Below are positions 15,846-24,494 of a stretch of 64,000 nt of DNA, one piece after another. Every line of letters starts with the position of its first letter. Position 1 is the first letter of the stretch. Origin of the DNA: Nocardioides conyzicola (GTDB lineage Bacteria; Actinomycetota; Actinomycetes; Propionibacteriales; Nocardioidaceae); the NCBI RefSeq assembly GCF_039543825.1, contig NZ_BAABKM010000002.1, positions 2,760,133-2,824,132 of the forward strand, in the 5' to 3' direction. A program made the position numbers and the translations under genes. A model generated the notes under the pieces. It was not told where the DNA came from. It searched no databases and saw nothing but the letters and a program-made list of their open reading frames with translations.

Positions 15846-17009
15846 ATGAGTTCTCAGCAGCACCGCAACAAGTCCGGCTTCGAGACGCGTGCGATCCACG
15901 CGGGGTACGAGCCGGATGCGGCGACGGGGTCCGTCATCCCGCCGATCTACGCGACCAGCACCTACAAGCAGGACGGCGTCGGCGGCCTGCGCGGCGGCTA
16001 CGAGTACAGCCGCTCCGCCAACCCGACCCGCACCGCGCTCGAGGGCAACATCGCGGCCCTCGAGGAGGGGGAGCGCGGGTTCGCGTTCGCCTCCGGACTG
16101 GCCGCCGAGGACACGCTGGTCCGCGCGCTGTGCCGTCCCGGCGACCACGTCGTGATCCCCGACGACGCGTACGGCGGCACGTTCCGGCTCTTCGACAAGG
16201 TCGAGAGCGTGTGGGGGCTCGAGCACAGCCCCGCTCCGGTGTCCGACCTGGAGAAGGTGGCGGCCGCCGTCCGCCCCGGCCAGACGAAGCTCGTCTGGAT
16301 CGAGACGCCCACCAACCCGCTGCTCAACATCGGCGACATCGAGGCCCTGGCCGCCATCGCCCACGACGCCGGCGCACTGCTGGTCGTCGACAACACGTTC
16401 GCGTCGCCGTACCTCCAGCAGCCGCTGACCCTCGGCGCGGACGTGGTGGTCCACTCGACCACGAAGTACTGCGGCGGCCACTCCGACGTCGTCGGCGGCG
16501 CGCTCGTGGTCAAGGACCTCGAGATCGCCGAGAAGGTCGGCTTCCACCAGAACGCGATCGGCGCCGTCGCGGGGCCGTTCGACGCCTGGCTCACCCTGCG
16601 CGGGCTCAAGACGCTGGCGCTGCGGATGGAGCGGCACTGCGACAACGCGGAGCGCGTGGTCGACTTCCTGACCAGCCACCCCCAGGTCGGCGAGGTCATC
16701 TACCCCGGCCTCGAGACGCACCCCGGGCACGAGGTCGCGCAGCGGCAGATGAAGAGGTACGGCGGGATGGTGTCCTTCCGGGTGACCGGCGGGGAGCAGC
16801 ACGCGCTGCAGGTCTGCGAGCGGACCGAGGTCTTCACGCTCGGCGAGTCGCTCGGCGGGGTGGAGTCGCTGATCGAGCACCCCGGCCGGATGACCCACGC
16901 GAGCGTCGCGGGCACCGATCTCGAGGTGCCCGCGGACCTGGTCCGGCTCAGCGTCGGCATCGAGACGGCCGACGACCTCGTGGCCGACCTCGAGCGCGCG
17001 CTGGACTGA
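15846..17009 (+). CDS. metB: cystathionine gamma-synthase
   Basis: 387 residues, full length for the Cys/Met PLP-dependent enzyme family. Family marks: YEYSRSANPTR, AFASGLAAEDT, VDNTFASPYLQQPL, and the PLP lysine at Lys207 in VVHSTTKYCGGHSD. It joins an O-activated homoserine with cysteine to make cystathionine in methionine synthesis. Closely related gamma-lyases cannot be ruled out on motifs alone, but the GGHSDVVGG signature and the nearby mca/greA context match mycobacterial metB. Leaderless -10 TAGCCT upstream. Confidence 0.88.
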   Translation: MSSQQHRNKSGFETRAIHAGYEPDAATGSVIPPIYATSTYKQDGVGGLRGGYEYSRSANPTRTALEGNIAALEEGERGFAFASGLAAEDTLVRALCRPGDHVVIPDDAYGGTFRLFDKVESVWGLEHSPAPVSDLEKVAAAVRPGQTKLVWIETPTNPLLNIGDIEALAAIAHDAGALLVVDNTFASPYLQQPLTLGADVVVHSTTKYCGGHSDVVGGALVVKDLEIAEKVGFHQNAIGAVAGPFDAWLTLRGLKTLALRMERHCDNAERVVDFLTSHPQVGEVIYPGLETHPGHEVAQRQMKRYGGMVSFRVTGGEQHALQVCERTEVFTLGESLGGVESLIEHPGRMTHASVAGTDLEVPADLVRLSVGIETADDLVADLERALD

Positions 17010-17021
17010 CGCCGACTTGGG

Positions 17022-17027
17022 TACCTT
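17022..17027 (+). promoter_or_regulatory. candidate leaderless -10 box for the AI-2E permease
   Basis: TACCTT stands six bases before the GTG at 17034, in the 24-base gap after metB. Confidence 0.45.
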
Positions 17028-17033
17028 GTCGCC

Positions 17034-18380
17034 GTGAGCAACGACGCCGACGGGCCCGACGTACCCCCCGAGCCCGAGACCTCTCGGCGACGACTGCCGA
17101 TCATCGCCCGCCGGCAGCGGTCGGACGCCGAGGCCGAGGAGCGCGAGGTGCGTCTCGCGGCGCGGCTCGCGCACCAGTTCGCGCACCTGCGCGACGAGCG
17201 CCAGGCCCAGCTGAACATGCCGGCCGTCGTGGTCGGCGCGGCGCCGGTCAGCCGGCAGGTGCCCTGGGGGGTCGACCTCGCCGCGGCATGGGCGTGGCGC
17301 TTCCTGGTCATCGTGGCAGCGGGTGCGGTCGTCTTCCTGACGATCGGCTTCCTGTCCGTGGTCGTGCTCCCGGTCGTGATCGCGCTGCTGATCACCGCCC
17401 TGGTCGTCCCGATCGTGGACCTCCTGGTGCGGATCGGTGTGCCCCGCGGCATCGCGGCGCTCGGTGTGGTGATCGCGGGCATCGCCCTGGTCGGGCTGCT
17501 GCTCACCCTGGCCGGCCAGCAGATCGCCACCGGTGCCACCGACCTGGCCGACCAGACGGTCGCCGGGCTCGACGAGATCAAGGACTGGCTCAAGGACGGG
17601 CCGCTGCACGCCAGCGACTCACAGATCAACGACTACATCGACCGGGCCCAGGACGCCATCACCAAGCAGTCCGAGGGTGGGGAGGTCGTCGGCCGGATCA
17701 CCGAGGTCAGCACCGCGGTCGGGCACGTGTTCGCCGGCTTCTTCATCGTGCTCTTCTCGACGTACTTCTTCCTCGCCGACGGCGAGAAGATCTGGGCGTG
17801 GATCGTCCGGCTCTCGCCGCGCGCCGCCCGCGGCCACGTGGACAGCTCGGGCCGGGTCGCCTGGATCTCGCTGACGCAGTTCGTCCGGGCGACCGTGATC
17901 GTCGCGCTGACCGACGCCATCGGGATCGCGGTCGGCGCCGCGATCCTCGGGGTGCCCTTCGTGCTGGCGATCGGCGTGCTGGTCTTCCTCGGCGCCTTCG
18001 TGCCGCTGGTCGGTGCCACCGTCGCCGGGACCGTCGCCGTCCTGGTGGCCCTGGTCGCCAACGGCCCGATCACCGCGCTCCTCATGCTGGCCGTCATCAT
18101 CGGCGTCCAGCAGCTCGAGGCCCACGTGCTCCAGCCGTTCCTGATGGGCCGCTGGGTGTCGGTGCACCCGCTGGCCGTCATCCTGGCGATCGCGGCCGGC
18201 GTCCTGATCGCGGGCGTGGCCGGCGCGCTGGTCGCCGTACCGATCGCCGCCGCCGTCAACGCCGTCGTCCAGCACCTCGCCGCGTACACCTCACCCGGTG
18301 ACGATCCGGTCGAGGAGCTCGAGGAGGACTACGAGGAGACCAGGGAGACCGTCGACATCGGGGACGGGCCCGATGAGTGA
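17034..18380 (+). CDS. AI-2E family (TqsA/PerM-like) membrane protein
   Basis: 448 residues. A charged cytoplasmic N-terminus of about 80 residues (EPETSRRRLPIIARRQRSD) precedes about eight hydrophobic segments. The long internal loop with DYIDRAQDAITKQ and the C-terminal GVQQLEAHVLQPFLMGR are the hallmark of AI-2E transporters. Members export small molecules or act as Na+/H+ antiporters; a quorum-signal role in this organism is not implied. The C-terminus is acidic (DPVEELEEDYEETRE). Its stop overlaps the ilvA start by 8 bases, so the two are coupled. Confidence 0.85.
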   Translation: MSNDADGPDVPPEPETSRRRLPIIARRQRSDAEAEEREVRLAARLAHQFAHLRDERQAQLNMPAVVVGAAPVSRQVPWGVDLAAAWAWRFLVIVAAGAVVFLTIGFLSVVVLPVVIALLITALVVPIVDLLVRIGVPRGIAALGVVIAGIALVGLLLTLAGQQIATGATDLADQTVAGLDEIKDWLKDGPLHASDSQINDYIDRAQDAITKQSEGGEVVGRITEVSTAVGHVFAGFFIVLFSTYFFLADGEKIWAWIVRLSPRAARGHVDSSGRVAWISLTQFVRATVIVALTDAIGIAVGAAILGVPFVLAIGVLVFLGAFVPLVGATVAGTVAVLVALVANGPITALLMLAVIIGVQQLEAHVLQPFLMGRWVSVHPLAVILAIAAGVLIAGVAGALVAVPIAAAVNAVVQHLAAYTSPGDDPVEELEEDYEETRETVDIGDGPDE

Positions 18381-19587
18381 CGTGCCGACCGTCGGCCTGA
18401 GCGACATCGAGGCAGCCCGTCAGGTGCTCGCCGGAGTGGCCATCGAGACGCCGATGGAGGAGTCGCGCTGGCTCTCCGCACTGGCCGGCGGGCCGGTGTC
18501 GCTCAAGTGTGAGAACCTCCAGCGCACGGGGTCGTTCAAGGCCCGCGGCGCCTACGTCCGGATCGCCCGGCTCTCCGCCGAGGAGCGCGCGCACGGCGTG
18601 GTCGCGGCGTCCGCCGGCAACCACGCGCAGGGCGTCGCGCTCGCCGCGCAGCTGCTCGGCATCCGGTCCACCGTCTTCATGCCCGAGGGGGCGCCGATCC
18701 CGAAGGAGAAGGCCACCCGCGCGTACGGCGCCGACGTGGTCTTCCACGGCCGCTACCTCGAGGACGCGCTGGTCGAGGCGCACGCGTTCGCCCAGCGCAC
18801 CGGAGCGGTGCTGATCCACCCCTTCGACCACGTCGACATCGTCGCCGGCCAGGGCACCGCCGGGCTGGAGATCCTCGAGCAGTGCCCCGAGGTCGAGACC
18901 GTCCTGGTGCCGACCGGCGGTGGGGGACTGCTCGCCGGGATCGCGATCGCGGTCAAGGCGCTGCGTCCGGGCGTGCGGGTCATCGGCGTCCAGGCCGAGG
19001 GCGCGGCGGCGTACCCCGGCTCGCTGGAGCACGGCGCCCCCGTGGCGCTGCCGTCGATGAGCACGATGGCCGACGGCATCGCGGTCGGTCGTCCGGGCGA
19101 CATCACCTTCGCCGCCGTACGCGACCACGTCGACGAGATCATCACCGTCTCGGAGGACGCGCTCGCGCGCGCCGTGCTGGCGACGCTCGAGCGGGCCAAG
19201 ATGGTCGTCGAGCCGGCCGGAGCGGCCGCGGTCGCGGCGCTGCTGGAGCACCCCACGGCCTTCCGTACCCCGGCCGTCGCCGTGCTCTCGGGCGGCAACA
19301 TCGACCCGCTGCTGCTCGGCAAGGTGATCCGGCACGGCATGGCCGCCGCGGGTCGCTACCTCAACCTGCGCGTCTGCATCCCCGACGTACCCGGTGGTCT
19401 CGCGCAGCTGCTCACCGAGATCAGCGCGGTCGGCGGCAACGTGCTCGAGGTCGTCCACGAGCGGATCTCACCCACGCTGCACGTCGACGAGGTCGAGGTG
19501 CACCTCCAGCTGGAGACCCGCGGCGCGCCGCACGCCGAGCAGGTGCTCGCCCGCCTGCACGAGCACGGCTACCGGGTGATGAGGTAG
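18373..19587 (+). CDS. ilvA: threonine ammonia-lyase (threonine dehydratase) with ACT domain
   Basis: 404 residues starting at the ATG at 18373; upstream in-frame sequence belongs to the permease overlap. The PLP lysine is Lys56 in GSFKARGAY, the phosphate loop is TGGGGLLAGIA and SAGNHAQGV is present. A single ACT domain follows from about residue 330 (CIPDVPGGLAQLLTEI). It deaminates threonine to 2-oxobutanoate, the first step to isoleucine; the single ACT domain resembles the shorter IlvA/TdcB-type enzymes that respond to isoleucine or other amino acids. Convergent with greA with no gap. Confidence 0.88.
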   Translation: MSDVPTVGLSDIEAARQVLAGVAIETPMEESRWLSALAGGPVSLKCENLQRTGSFKARGAYVRIARLSAEERAHGVVAASAGNHAQGVALAAQLLGIRSTVFMPEGAPIPKEKATRAYGADVVFHGRYLEDALVEAHAFAQRTGAVLIHPFDHVDIVAGQGTAGLEILEQCPEVETVLVPTGGGGLLAGIAIAVKALRPGVRVIGVQAEGAAAYPGSLEHGAPVALPSMSTMADGIAVGRPGDITFAAVRDHVDEIITVSEDALARAVLATLERAKMVVEPAGAAAVAALLEHPTAFRTPAVAVLSGGNIDPLLLGKVIRHGMAAAGRYLNLRVCIPDVPGGLAQLLTEISAVGGNVLEVVHERISPTLHVDEVEVHLQLETRGAPHAEQVLARLHEHGYRVMR

Positions 19588-20100
19588 CTATCCGGTGTAG
19601 GGGACCGCGTCCACGATGACGACCTTGAGCTCCTTGCCGTTGGGCGCCTCGTAGCTGACGGTGTCGCCCTTGGAGGACCCGAGGATCGCCGAGCCGAGCG
19701 GCGACTGCGGCGAGTAGACCTTGAGGCCGCCGCCGGCGGCGTCCTCCATCTCGCGGGCGCCGAGCAGGAACGTCTCGACCTCGTCATCGGAGTCACCGAC
19801 GAACTTGTAGGTGACCTTCATGCCGGGCTCGACGACGCCGTCGTCGGCCGGGGTCTCGCCGACCTCCGCGCGGTTGAGCATGTCCTCGAGCTGCCGGATC
19901 CGGCCCTCGAGCTTGCCCTGCTCCTCGCGGGCGGCGTGGTAGCCACCGTTCTCCTTGAGGTCGCCCTCGTCGCGGGCGGCGCTGATGCGGGCGATGATCT
20001 CCTGGCGGACGGGACCCTTGAGGTCCTCGAGCTCCTGGGTGAGCTTGTCGAAGGCGTCCTGGGTGAGCCAGACCTTGCCCTGCGCTGCTGCCTGTGTCAT
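19588..20100 (-). CDS. greA: transcription elongation factor GreA
   Basis: 170 residues from the ATG at 20100, which has AGGAG eight bases upstream. The N-terminal coiled coil (AFDKLTQELEDLKGPVRQEI to GRIRQLEDMLNRA) carries the DEGDLKENGGYHAAREEQ tip whose acidic residues enter the RNA polymerase channel and stimulate cleavage of backtracked RNA. The C-terminal FKBP-like domain ends SPLGSAILG and GDTVSYEAPNGKE. A TAGACT hexamer at 20261-20266 on the minus strand is a candidate -10, giving a leader of about 150 bases that holds a hairpin. Confidence 0.96.
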   Translation of the reverse strand: MTQAAAQGKVWLTQDAFDKLTQELEDLKGPVRQEIIARISAARDEGDLKENGGYHAAREEQGKLEGRIRQLEDMLNRAEVGETPADDGVVEPGMKVTYKFVGDSDDEVETFLLGAREMEDAAGGGLKVYSPQSPLGSAILGSSKGDTVSYEAPNGKELKVVIVDAVPYTG

Positions 20101-20125
20101 CGCGTAACTCCTGCTTGCTTCGAGG

Positions 20126-20147
20126 TACGACGGAAACGACCGTCGTA
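20126..20147. repeat. inverted repeat in the greA leader
   Basis: TACGACGG and CCGTCGTA, perfect 8-base arms with a 6-base loop, 26 bases upstream of the greA start. It could be an operator or an RNA hairpin near the ribosome-binding site. Confidence 0.5.
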
Positions 20148-20293
20148 TCGTCGGTGGGTGCCCCGCGCTGGATGCCGGTAAACGACACGGTGCCCGATCG
20201 GAAGATGGGCGATCGCGCCGGGCCGTCCACGACGGCCCTGCGGGGAGCGTCAGACCGAGGAGTCTAACAACGGACGCCCCCAAACGCCGATGT

Positions 20294-20692
20294 TCAGCGC
20301 GGGTGGCTCTGCCCGGGGGCGGTGCAGCCGAGCAGCTCGACCGACGTGGCGAGGCGCTCGGTGCGCACGTCCAGGTCGCTCTGGCCGTCCCTGGGGACGA
20401 ACACCCTCTCGCCCACGACGGTGTGGTCCTCGGCGAACGCCCGGAGCGTGCAGCTCGCGACGACCCCGTCGTCGGCCAGCCGCACCTCGACCGTCGCCGT
20501 CGCCTGGTGCTGGTCGACGATCTTGTAGCCGACGATGTCGGAGCGCACCTGCGGGGTCGACTGGTCCCAGATCGTCCAGCCCAGCCAGCCCAGGAACGCC
20601 GCCGCGACGACGACGCTGCCGGCGATCAGCACCCGGCGCCGCCACGGCGCGGGCGCGCCGTACCGGTCGGCGAGGTCGGTCGGCTGGGTCAC
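20294..20692 (-). CDS. DUF4307 membrane-anchored protein
   Basis: 132 residues starting at a GTG with GGGAGGA about eight bases upstream. One transmembrane segment (RRRVLIAGSVVVAAAFLGWLGW, first 18 residues hydrophobic) is followed by an outside domain with VGYKIVDQHQATATVEVRL and two cysteines (SCTLRAF and LLGCTAPG). This is the DUF4307 family of actinobacteria, of unknown function, usually encoded divergently from mca as here. The divergent starts share the CCTAGG centre at 20708-20713. Confidence 0.8.
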   Translation of the reverse strand: MTQPTDLADRYGAPAPWRRRVLIAGSVVVAAAFLGWLGWTIWDQSTPQVRSDIVGYKIVDQHQATATVEVRLADDGVVASCTLRAFAEDHTVVGERVFVPRDGQSDLDVRTERLATSVELLGCTAPGQSHPR

Positions 20693-20709
20693 CGCGAAAT
20701 CCTCCCACC

Positions 20710-20715
20710 TAGGAT
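20710..20715 (+). promoter_or_regulatory. leaderless -10 box of mca
   Basis: TAGGAT stands six bases before the GTG at 20722. The same CCTAGG palindrome serves the divergent DUF4307 side. Confidence 0.5.
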
Positions 20716-20721
20716 GACCGG

Positions 20722-21609
20722 GTGACGCAGCACCCCTCCCGCGCCGGCCTCCGGCTCATGCATGTCCATGCCCACCCCGACGACGAGTCGAGCAAGGGTG
20801 CGGCGAGCACCGCGATGTACGTCGCCCAAGGTGTCGACGTGCACGTCGCGACCTGCACCGGCGGCGAGCGCGGCTCGATCCTCAACCCCAAGATGGACCG
20901 GCCCGACATCCTCGAGAACATCACCGAGATCCGGCGCCAGGAGATGGAGCGGGCCCGCGACATCCTCGGCATCCGCCAGGACTGGCTGGGCTTCATCGAC
21001 TCCGGCTGGCCCGAGGGTGACCCCAAGCCGCCGCTCCCGGAGGGCTGCTTCGCGCTGGTCCCGCTCGAGGAGGCCGTGGCGCCGCTGGTGCGGCTGATCC
21101 GCGAGTTCCGTCCGCACGTCCTGACGACGTACGACGAGCGCGGCGGCTACCCGCACCCCGACCACATCAAGTGCCACGAGATCAGCGTCGAGGCGTTCCG
21201 GGCGGCGGCCGACCCGGACCGCTACCCCGAGCTGGGGGAGCCGTGGCAGGTGCTCAAGCTCTACTACCACCACTCCTTCAACAAGGCCCGGATCCAGGCG
21301 ACCCACGACGCGATGATCGCCCACGGGCTGGAGTCGCCGTGGGCGGAGCGGCTCGCCGAGTGGAAGGACGAGCCCGAGTGGGAGGCCCGGGTCACGACCC
21401 GGGTGCCGTGCTCCGACTACTTCGGCGTGCGCGACCAGGCGCTCCTGGCGCACGCGACGCAGATCGACCCGGACGGCTTCTGGTTCGCGATCCCGCGCGA
21501 GCTCCAGGCCGAGGTCTGGCCGACCGAGGACTTCGAGCTCGTCGAGAGCAAGGTCGCCTCCCAGCTCCCCGAGGACGACCTCTTCGCGGGCATCACCGAC
21601 CCGCAGTGA
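20722..21609 (+). CDS. mca: mycothiol S-conjugate amidase
   Basis: 295 residues. The zinc site AHPDDESSKGA (His18, Asp21, Glu22 region) and the later HPDH (in GGYPHPDHIKCHE) identify the MshB/Mca deacetylase-amidase family; the length and the sequence DWLGFIDSGWPEGDP favour Mca over MshB. It cleaves mycothiol conjugates of toxins so that the mercapturic acid part can be exported, acting in the cytosol. This alone argues for a mycothiol-producing actinobacterium. The following small membrane gene is 12 bases away. Confidence 0.92.
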   Translation: MTQHPSRAGLRLMHVHAHPDDESSKGAASTAMYVAQGVDVHVATCTGGERGSILNPKMDRPDILENITEIRRQEMERARDILGIRQDWLGFIDSGWPEGDPKPPLPEGCFALVPLEEAVAPLVRLIREFRPHVLTTYDERGGYPHPDHIKCHEISVEAFRAAADPDRYPELGEPWQVLKLYYHHSFNKARIQATHDAMIAHGLESPWAERLAEWKDEPEWEARVTTRVPCSDYFGVRDQALLAHATQIDPDGFWFAIPRELQAEVWPTEDFELVESKVASQLPEDDLFAGITDPQ

Positions 21610-21621
21610 GAGACTGAGCGC

Positions 21622-21873
21622 ATGCAGGTGCTGACCGTCCTTCCCCAGGTGCTCTCGTTCGTCGATGACGTCCCGGAGGCCAACGACGTCAAGGCGGGCT
21701 GGGTCGCGTTCGCGATCTTCATCGGCCTGATCCTGGCGGTCGCGTTCCTCGGCTGGAGCCTGGTCAAGCAGCTGCGCAAGGTCGACGCGGCCGAGGAGGC
21801 CGGGCTCTACGACCCGTCCGACAAGAAGCCGGTCCCGATGCCCGAGCAGACCCCGGACCGCCCCCAGGCCTAG
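21622..21873 (+). CDS. small single-pass membrane protein downstream of mca
   Basis: 83 residues with one transmembrane segment (about residues 27-48, VAFAIFIGLILAVAFLGWSL) and a charged C-terminal tail (KQLRKVDAAEEAGLYDPS). The position directly after mca matches the conserved Rv1083-like gene of mycobacteria. No function is known. It converges with the Ig-repeat gene with a two-base gap. Confidence 0.7.
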   Translation: MQVLTVLPQVLSFVDDVPEANDVKAGWVAFAIFIGLILAVAFLGWSLVKQLRKVDAAEEAGLYDPSDKKPVPMPEQTPDRPQA

Positions 21874-21875
21874 GG

Positions 21876-24344
21876 TCAGCCGACCTGGCAGGCGGTCAGC
21901 CTGCCGGTCGCGACGGCGAGGGTGCGCTTCGCCGCCTTCACCGCCTTGGTCGCGGTGGCGACCTTCTTCTTCGCCTGCGCGATCGCCTTGCGGTTGCCGG
22001 CCTTCTTGGCGGCCTTCAGCTTCTTGGTGGCCTTGGTCAGCGCGGCGGTCGCCTTCGTGACAGCCGCTCTCGCCTTCGTCACGCTCGCCTTGTCGGCGGA
22101 GCAGCTCGGCGGGGGCGAGACGACGGTGAAGCTCCTGATCGCCGGGACCTGGTCTGCGTTGCCGGCCCGGTCGATGGCGCGCACCACGAAGGTGTGCGCG
22201 CCCACCGCCAGGACCTGGGTGGTGTGCGCGGCGCCTGGCCCCGAGCAGGCGGCGTACGCAGCGCCGTCGAGCGAGCACTCGTACGTCGAGCCGGTCTCGG
22301 TGGCCGTGAAGGTGAACGTCGGCTGCGTGCTCGGGGTGTCGCCGGTCGGACCGGACGCGATGGTGGTGTCGGGGGCCGCCGTGTCGACCGTGAACACGAC
22401 CTGGCTCGGAGTGGCACCGACGTTGCCCGCCCGGTCGGTGGCGCGGACCGCGAACGAGTGCGCCCCGTCGGCCAGGGCTGTGGTGGTGTGGGTGGTGCCC
22501 GGTCCCGAGCAAGCGGCGTACGCCGCGCCGTCGACGGAGCACTCGTACGTCGAGCCGGTCTCGGTGGACGTGAAGGCGAAGGTCGCCGCGGTGCTGCTCG
22601 TGAACGCAGGCGGACCGGACGCGATGCTGGTGCTGGGCGCCGCAGTGTCGACGGTGAAGGCGACCTGGGCCGCCTCGGGGTCGGTGTTGCCTGCCGGGTC
22701 GGTGGCGCGCACCGCGAGCGTGTGCATCCCGTCGGCGAGGAGCGGTGCGGTGAACCTGCCGTCCGTCCCCGCGCACGCGACGAACTCCGCGCCGTCCAGC
22801 GCACACTCGTACGTCGAGACGCCGTCGCCGGCGGTGAGCCCGAACGTGGGAGTGGAGTCCGGGAGATAGGCCGGGACCGCCTCGATCATGGTCTCTGGCG
22901 CCGCGGTATCGACGGTGAGCTGCCTGACCGCGGGCGTGGGGTCCACGTTGCCCGCGGCGTCGATGGCGCGGACCGACACCCCGTGTTCGCCGTCGCTCAG
23001 CGTCGGGAGCGTGACCTCGGGCGCGTCGCAGGCGCTGAACTCCGCCTGGTCGACCGAGCACTCGAAGGTCCCGCCCTCGTCCGTCGACGCGATCCCCCAC
23101 GTGGGTGTCGGGTCGTTGGTCAGACCGTCGGGGCCGGAGGTGATCGACGTGTCGGGGACGTTGGTGTCGACCGTGAACGACCTCGTCGCCGGAGGGTCCT
23201 CGACGTGGCCGGCCGTGTCGGTCGCGCGCACGGTGAACGTGTGCGGACCGTCGGCCAGGACCGACGTGGTGTGCCCGTCGGGCTCGGAGCAGACCTCGTA
23301 GGGCGCCTCGTCCAACGAGCACGCGAAGGTCACGTCGGCCTCGGTCGAGTTGAAGGCGAAGGTGGGGGTCGAGTCGTTCGTCGGTCCACCGGGTCCGGAG
23401 GTGATCGTCGTGTCAGGAAGGGCCGCATCGACGATGAACGACCTGGTCGCCGGCGTCGGATCGGTGTTGGCCATGTCGTCGGTCGCGCGGACCGCGAAGG
23501 TGTGTGCACCTTCGTCCAGCGTCACGGATGTATGACTGGCACCCGGACCCGAGCAGGCGCCGTAGGCCGCGCCGTCGAGCGAGCACGCGAAGGTCGAGCC
23601 GGCCTCCGTCGAGGCGAAGGCGAAGGTGGGCGTCGGGTCGGTCGTGATCCCGGTCGGCCCCGAGGTGATCGTCGTGTCGGGCGGGGTGGTGTCGGCCGGC
23701 TGGTCGTCGAAGCTGTAGGTGTCGATGCCGATGTAGTCGCCGTTGTGCCCGCTGACCCCGGCGTCGCTGACGTAGTAGCGGAACGCGAGGCAGCCGGCCT
23801 TGGCGCCACCGGTGATGCCGGACAGCGCGCCCTGGAACTGGGTCCAGACGGTGGGATACACCGCGACCGTGAGCGTCGGGTTGATCGTCAGGAGCAAGGT
23901 CGTGAAGTCTCCGACGGAGCTGGCGCCGGCGCCCGGGCTGCAGCCGCCGTTGGTCGACAACCGCACCTCGAGCCGGTCCGGGTAGTTCAGGGTCTCCGGG
24001 GCCTTCCGCGTGAAGAACGACCAGGCGTCGCCGTTGCTCAGGGAGGTGTACCTCGGCGTGATCAGCCAGGTGCTGATGGTGGGTTGGGCACCGCTGCCCA
24101 CGGATTGGTAGTTCATCGCGGCGTACGACGTCGCCGGCCCGTCGTGGGCGGAGAACGCGGTCGTCTCGCCCTGGAGGACGGTCGTGGTTCCGACTGGCGC
24201 GCTGTTGTTCTTGACCGTCCAGCCCGTCGGCACGGCGGACTCGAAGCCCTCGGTCGTCACGGCCGCCGACGAGGGGCCGGGGGTGGAGACCAGGAGAGTG
24301 GCGGCGAGGGCGCCGACCAGGATCGAGCTGAGGGTCTTCGTCAC
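21876..24344 (-). CDS. large secreted protein: choice-of-anchor-J-like domain, six Ig-like repeats, basic coiled-coil tail
   Basis: 822 residues starting at a GTG at 24344 with GGAG six bases upstream; the longer frame to 25301 is a shadow of the LacI gene. A signal peptide (TKTLSSILVGALAATLLVS, cut near SSAA) precedes a beta-rich module of about residues 29-215 (TEGFESAVPTGWTVKNN, STWLITPRY, FTTLLLTINP) like the choice-of-anchor-J domain. Six repeats of about 87 residues follow (222-743), each with a TxITSGP start, an ECSLDGAAYAAC loop with two cysteines and an AVRATDxAGN end. The last 75 residues are Ala/Lys-rich and coiled (KATKKLKAAKKAG). No LPXTG motif. Likely a cell-surface or secreted adhesin; the ligand is unknown. 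Confidence 0.8.
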   Translation of the reverse strand: MTKTLSSILVGALAATLLVSTPGPSSAAVTTEGFESAVPTGWTVKNNSAPVGTTTVLQGETTAFSAHDGPATSYAAMNYQSVGSGAQPTISTWLITPRYTSLSNGDAWSFFTRKAPETLNYPDRLEVRLSTNGGCSPGAGASSVGDFTTLLLTINPTLTVAVYPTVWTQFQGALSGITGGAKAGCLAFRYYVSDAGVSGHNGDYIGIDTYSFDDQPADTTPPDTTITSGPTGITTDPTPTFAFASTEAGSTFACSLDGAAYGACSGPGASHTSVTLDEGAHTFAVRATDDMANTDPTPATRSFIVDAALPDTTITSGPGGPTNDSTPTFAFNSTEADVTFACSLDEAPYEVCSEPDGHTTSVLADGPHTFTVRATDTAGHVEDPPATRSFTVDTNVPDTSITSGPDGLTNDPTPTWGIASTDEGGTFECSVDQAEFSACDAPEVTLPTLSDGEHGVSVRAIDAAGNVDPTPAVRQLTVDTAAPETMIEAVPAYLPDSTPTFGLTAGDGVSTYECALDGAEFVACAGTDGRFTAPLLADGMHTLAVRATDPAGNTDPEAAQVAFTVDTAAPSTSIASGPPAFTSSTAATFAFTSTETGSTYECSVDGAAYAACSGPGTTHTTTALADGAHSFAVRATDRAGNVGATPSQVVFTVDTAAPDTTIASGPTGDTPSTQPTFTFTATETGSTYECSLDGAAYAACSGPGAAHTTQVLAVGAHTFVVRAIDRAGNADQVPAIRSFTVVSPPPSCSADKASVTKARAAVTKATAALTKATKKLKAAKKAGNRKAIAQAKKKVATATKAVKAAKRTLAVATGRLTACQVG
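22116..23678 (-). repeat. six tandem repeats encoding Ig-like modules
   Basis: Six units of about 260 bases each. The last two (residues 571-743) are the closest pair, which suggests recent duplication; units 3 and 4 have diverged most, and unit 4 has lost the ITSGP opening. Confidence 0.8.
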
Positions 24345-24482
24345 GTCGTGCTCCAGTCGTCGGTCGAGATGAAGCAACGTGCCGACCACAGGAAACCAGG
24401 AGCGGGGCGCGCTGGTGGCTGAAACGGTGAAAGCCCGTCGGTCGGGGGCGATCCGGACCGCCCCTGCCTCGCCCCCGAGTCC

Positions 24483-24488
24483 TACGAT
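24483..24488 (+). promoter_or_regulatory. leaderless -10 box of the first LacI gene
   Basis: TACGAT stands six bases before the ATG at 24495. The 150-base gap to the Ig-repeat gene is otherwise featureless except for its ribosome-binding region. Confidence 0.45.
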
Positions 24489-24494
24489 GCCTCC

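Noticed and set aside
15398..18301. 967-residue plus-strand frame across the esterase and metB region
   Set aside because: Shadow of the convergent esterase and of metB; Arg-rich with no recognisable domain.
20689..23322. 877-residue open frame on the minus strand across mca and the Ig gene
   Set aside because: Arg/His/Gly-rich composition of a shadow frame; it crosses mca, the small membrane gene and the Ig-repeat frame, which all have clear family motifs.
22116..23678. Regular repeats as a CRISPR array
   Set aside because: Units are about 260 bases, diverged, and encode Ig-like modules; no short identical repeats with unique spacers.
22194..24422. 742-residue plus-strand frame opposite the Ig-repeat gene
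   Set aside because: Repeats in it only mirror the repeated minus-strand modules; composition is Arg/Gly-rich.
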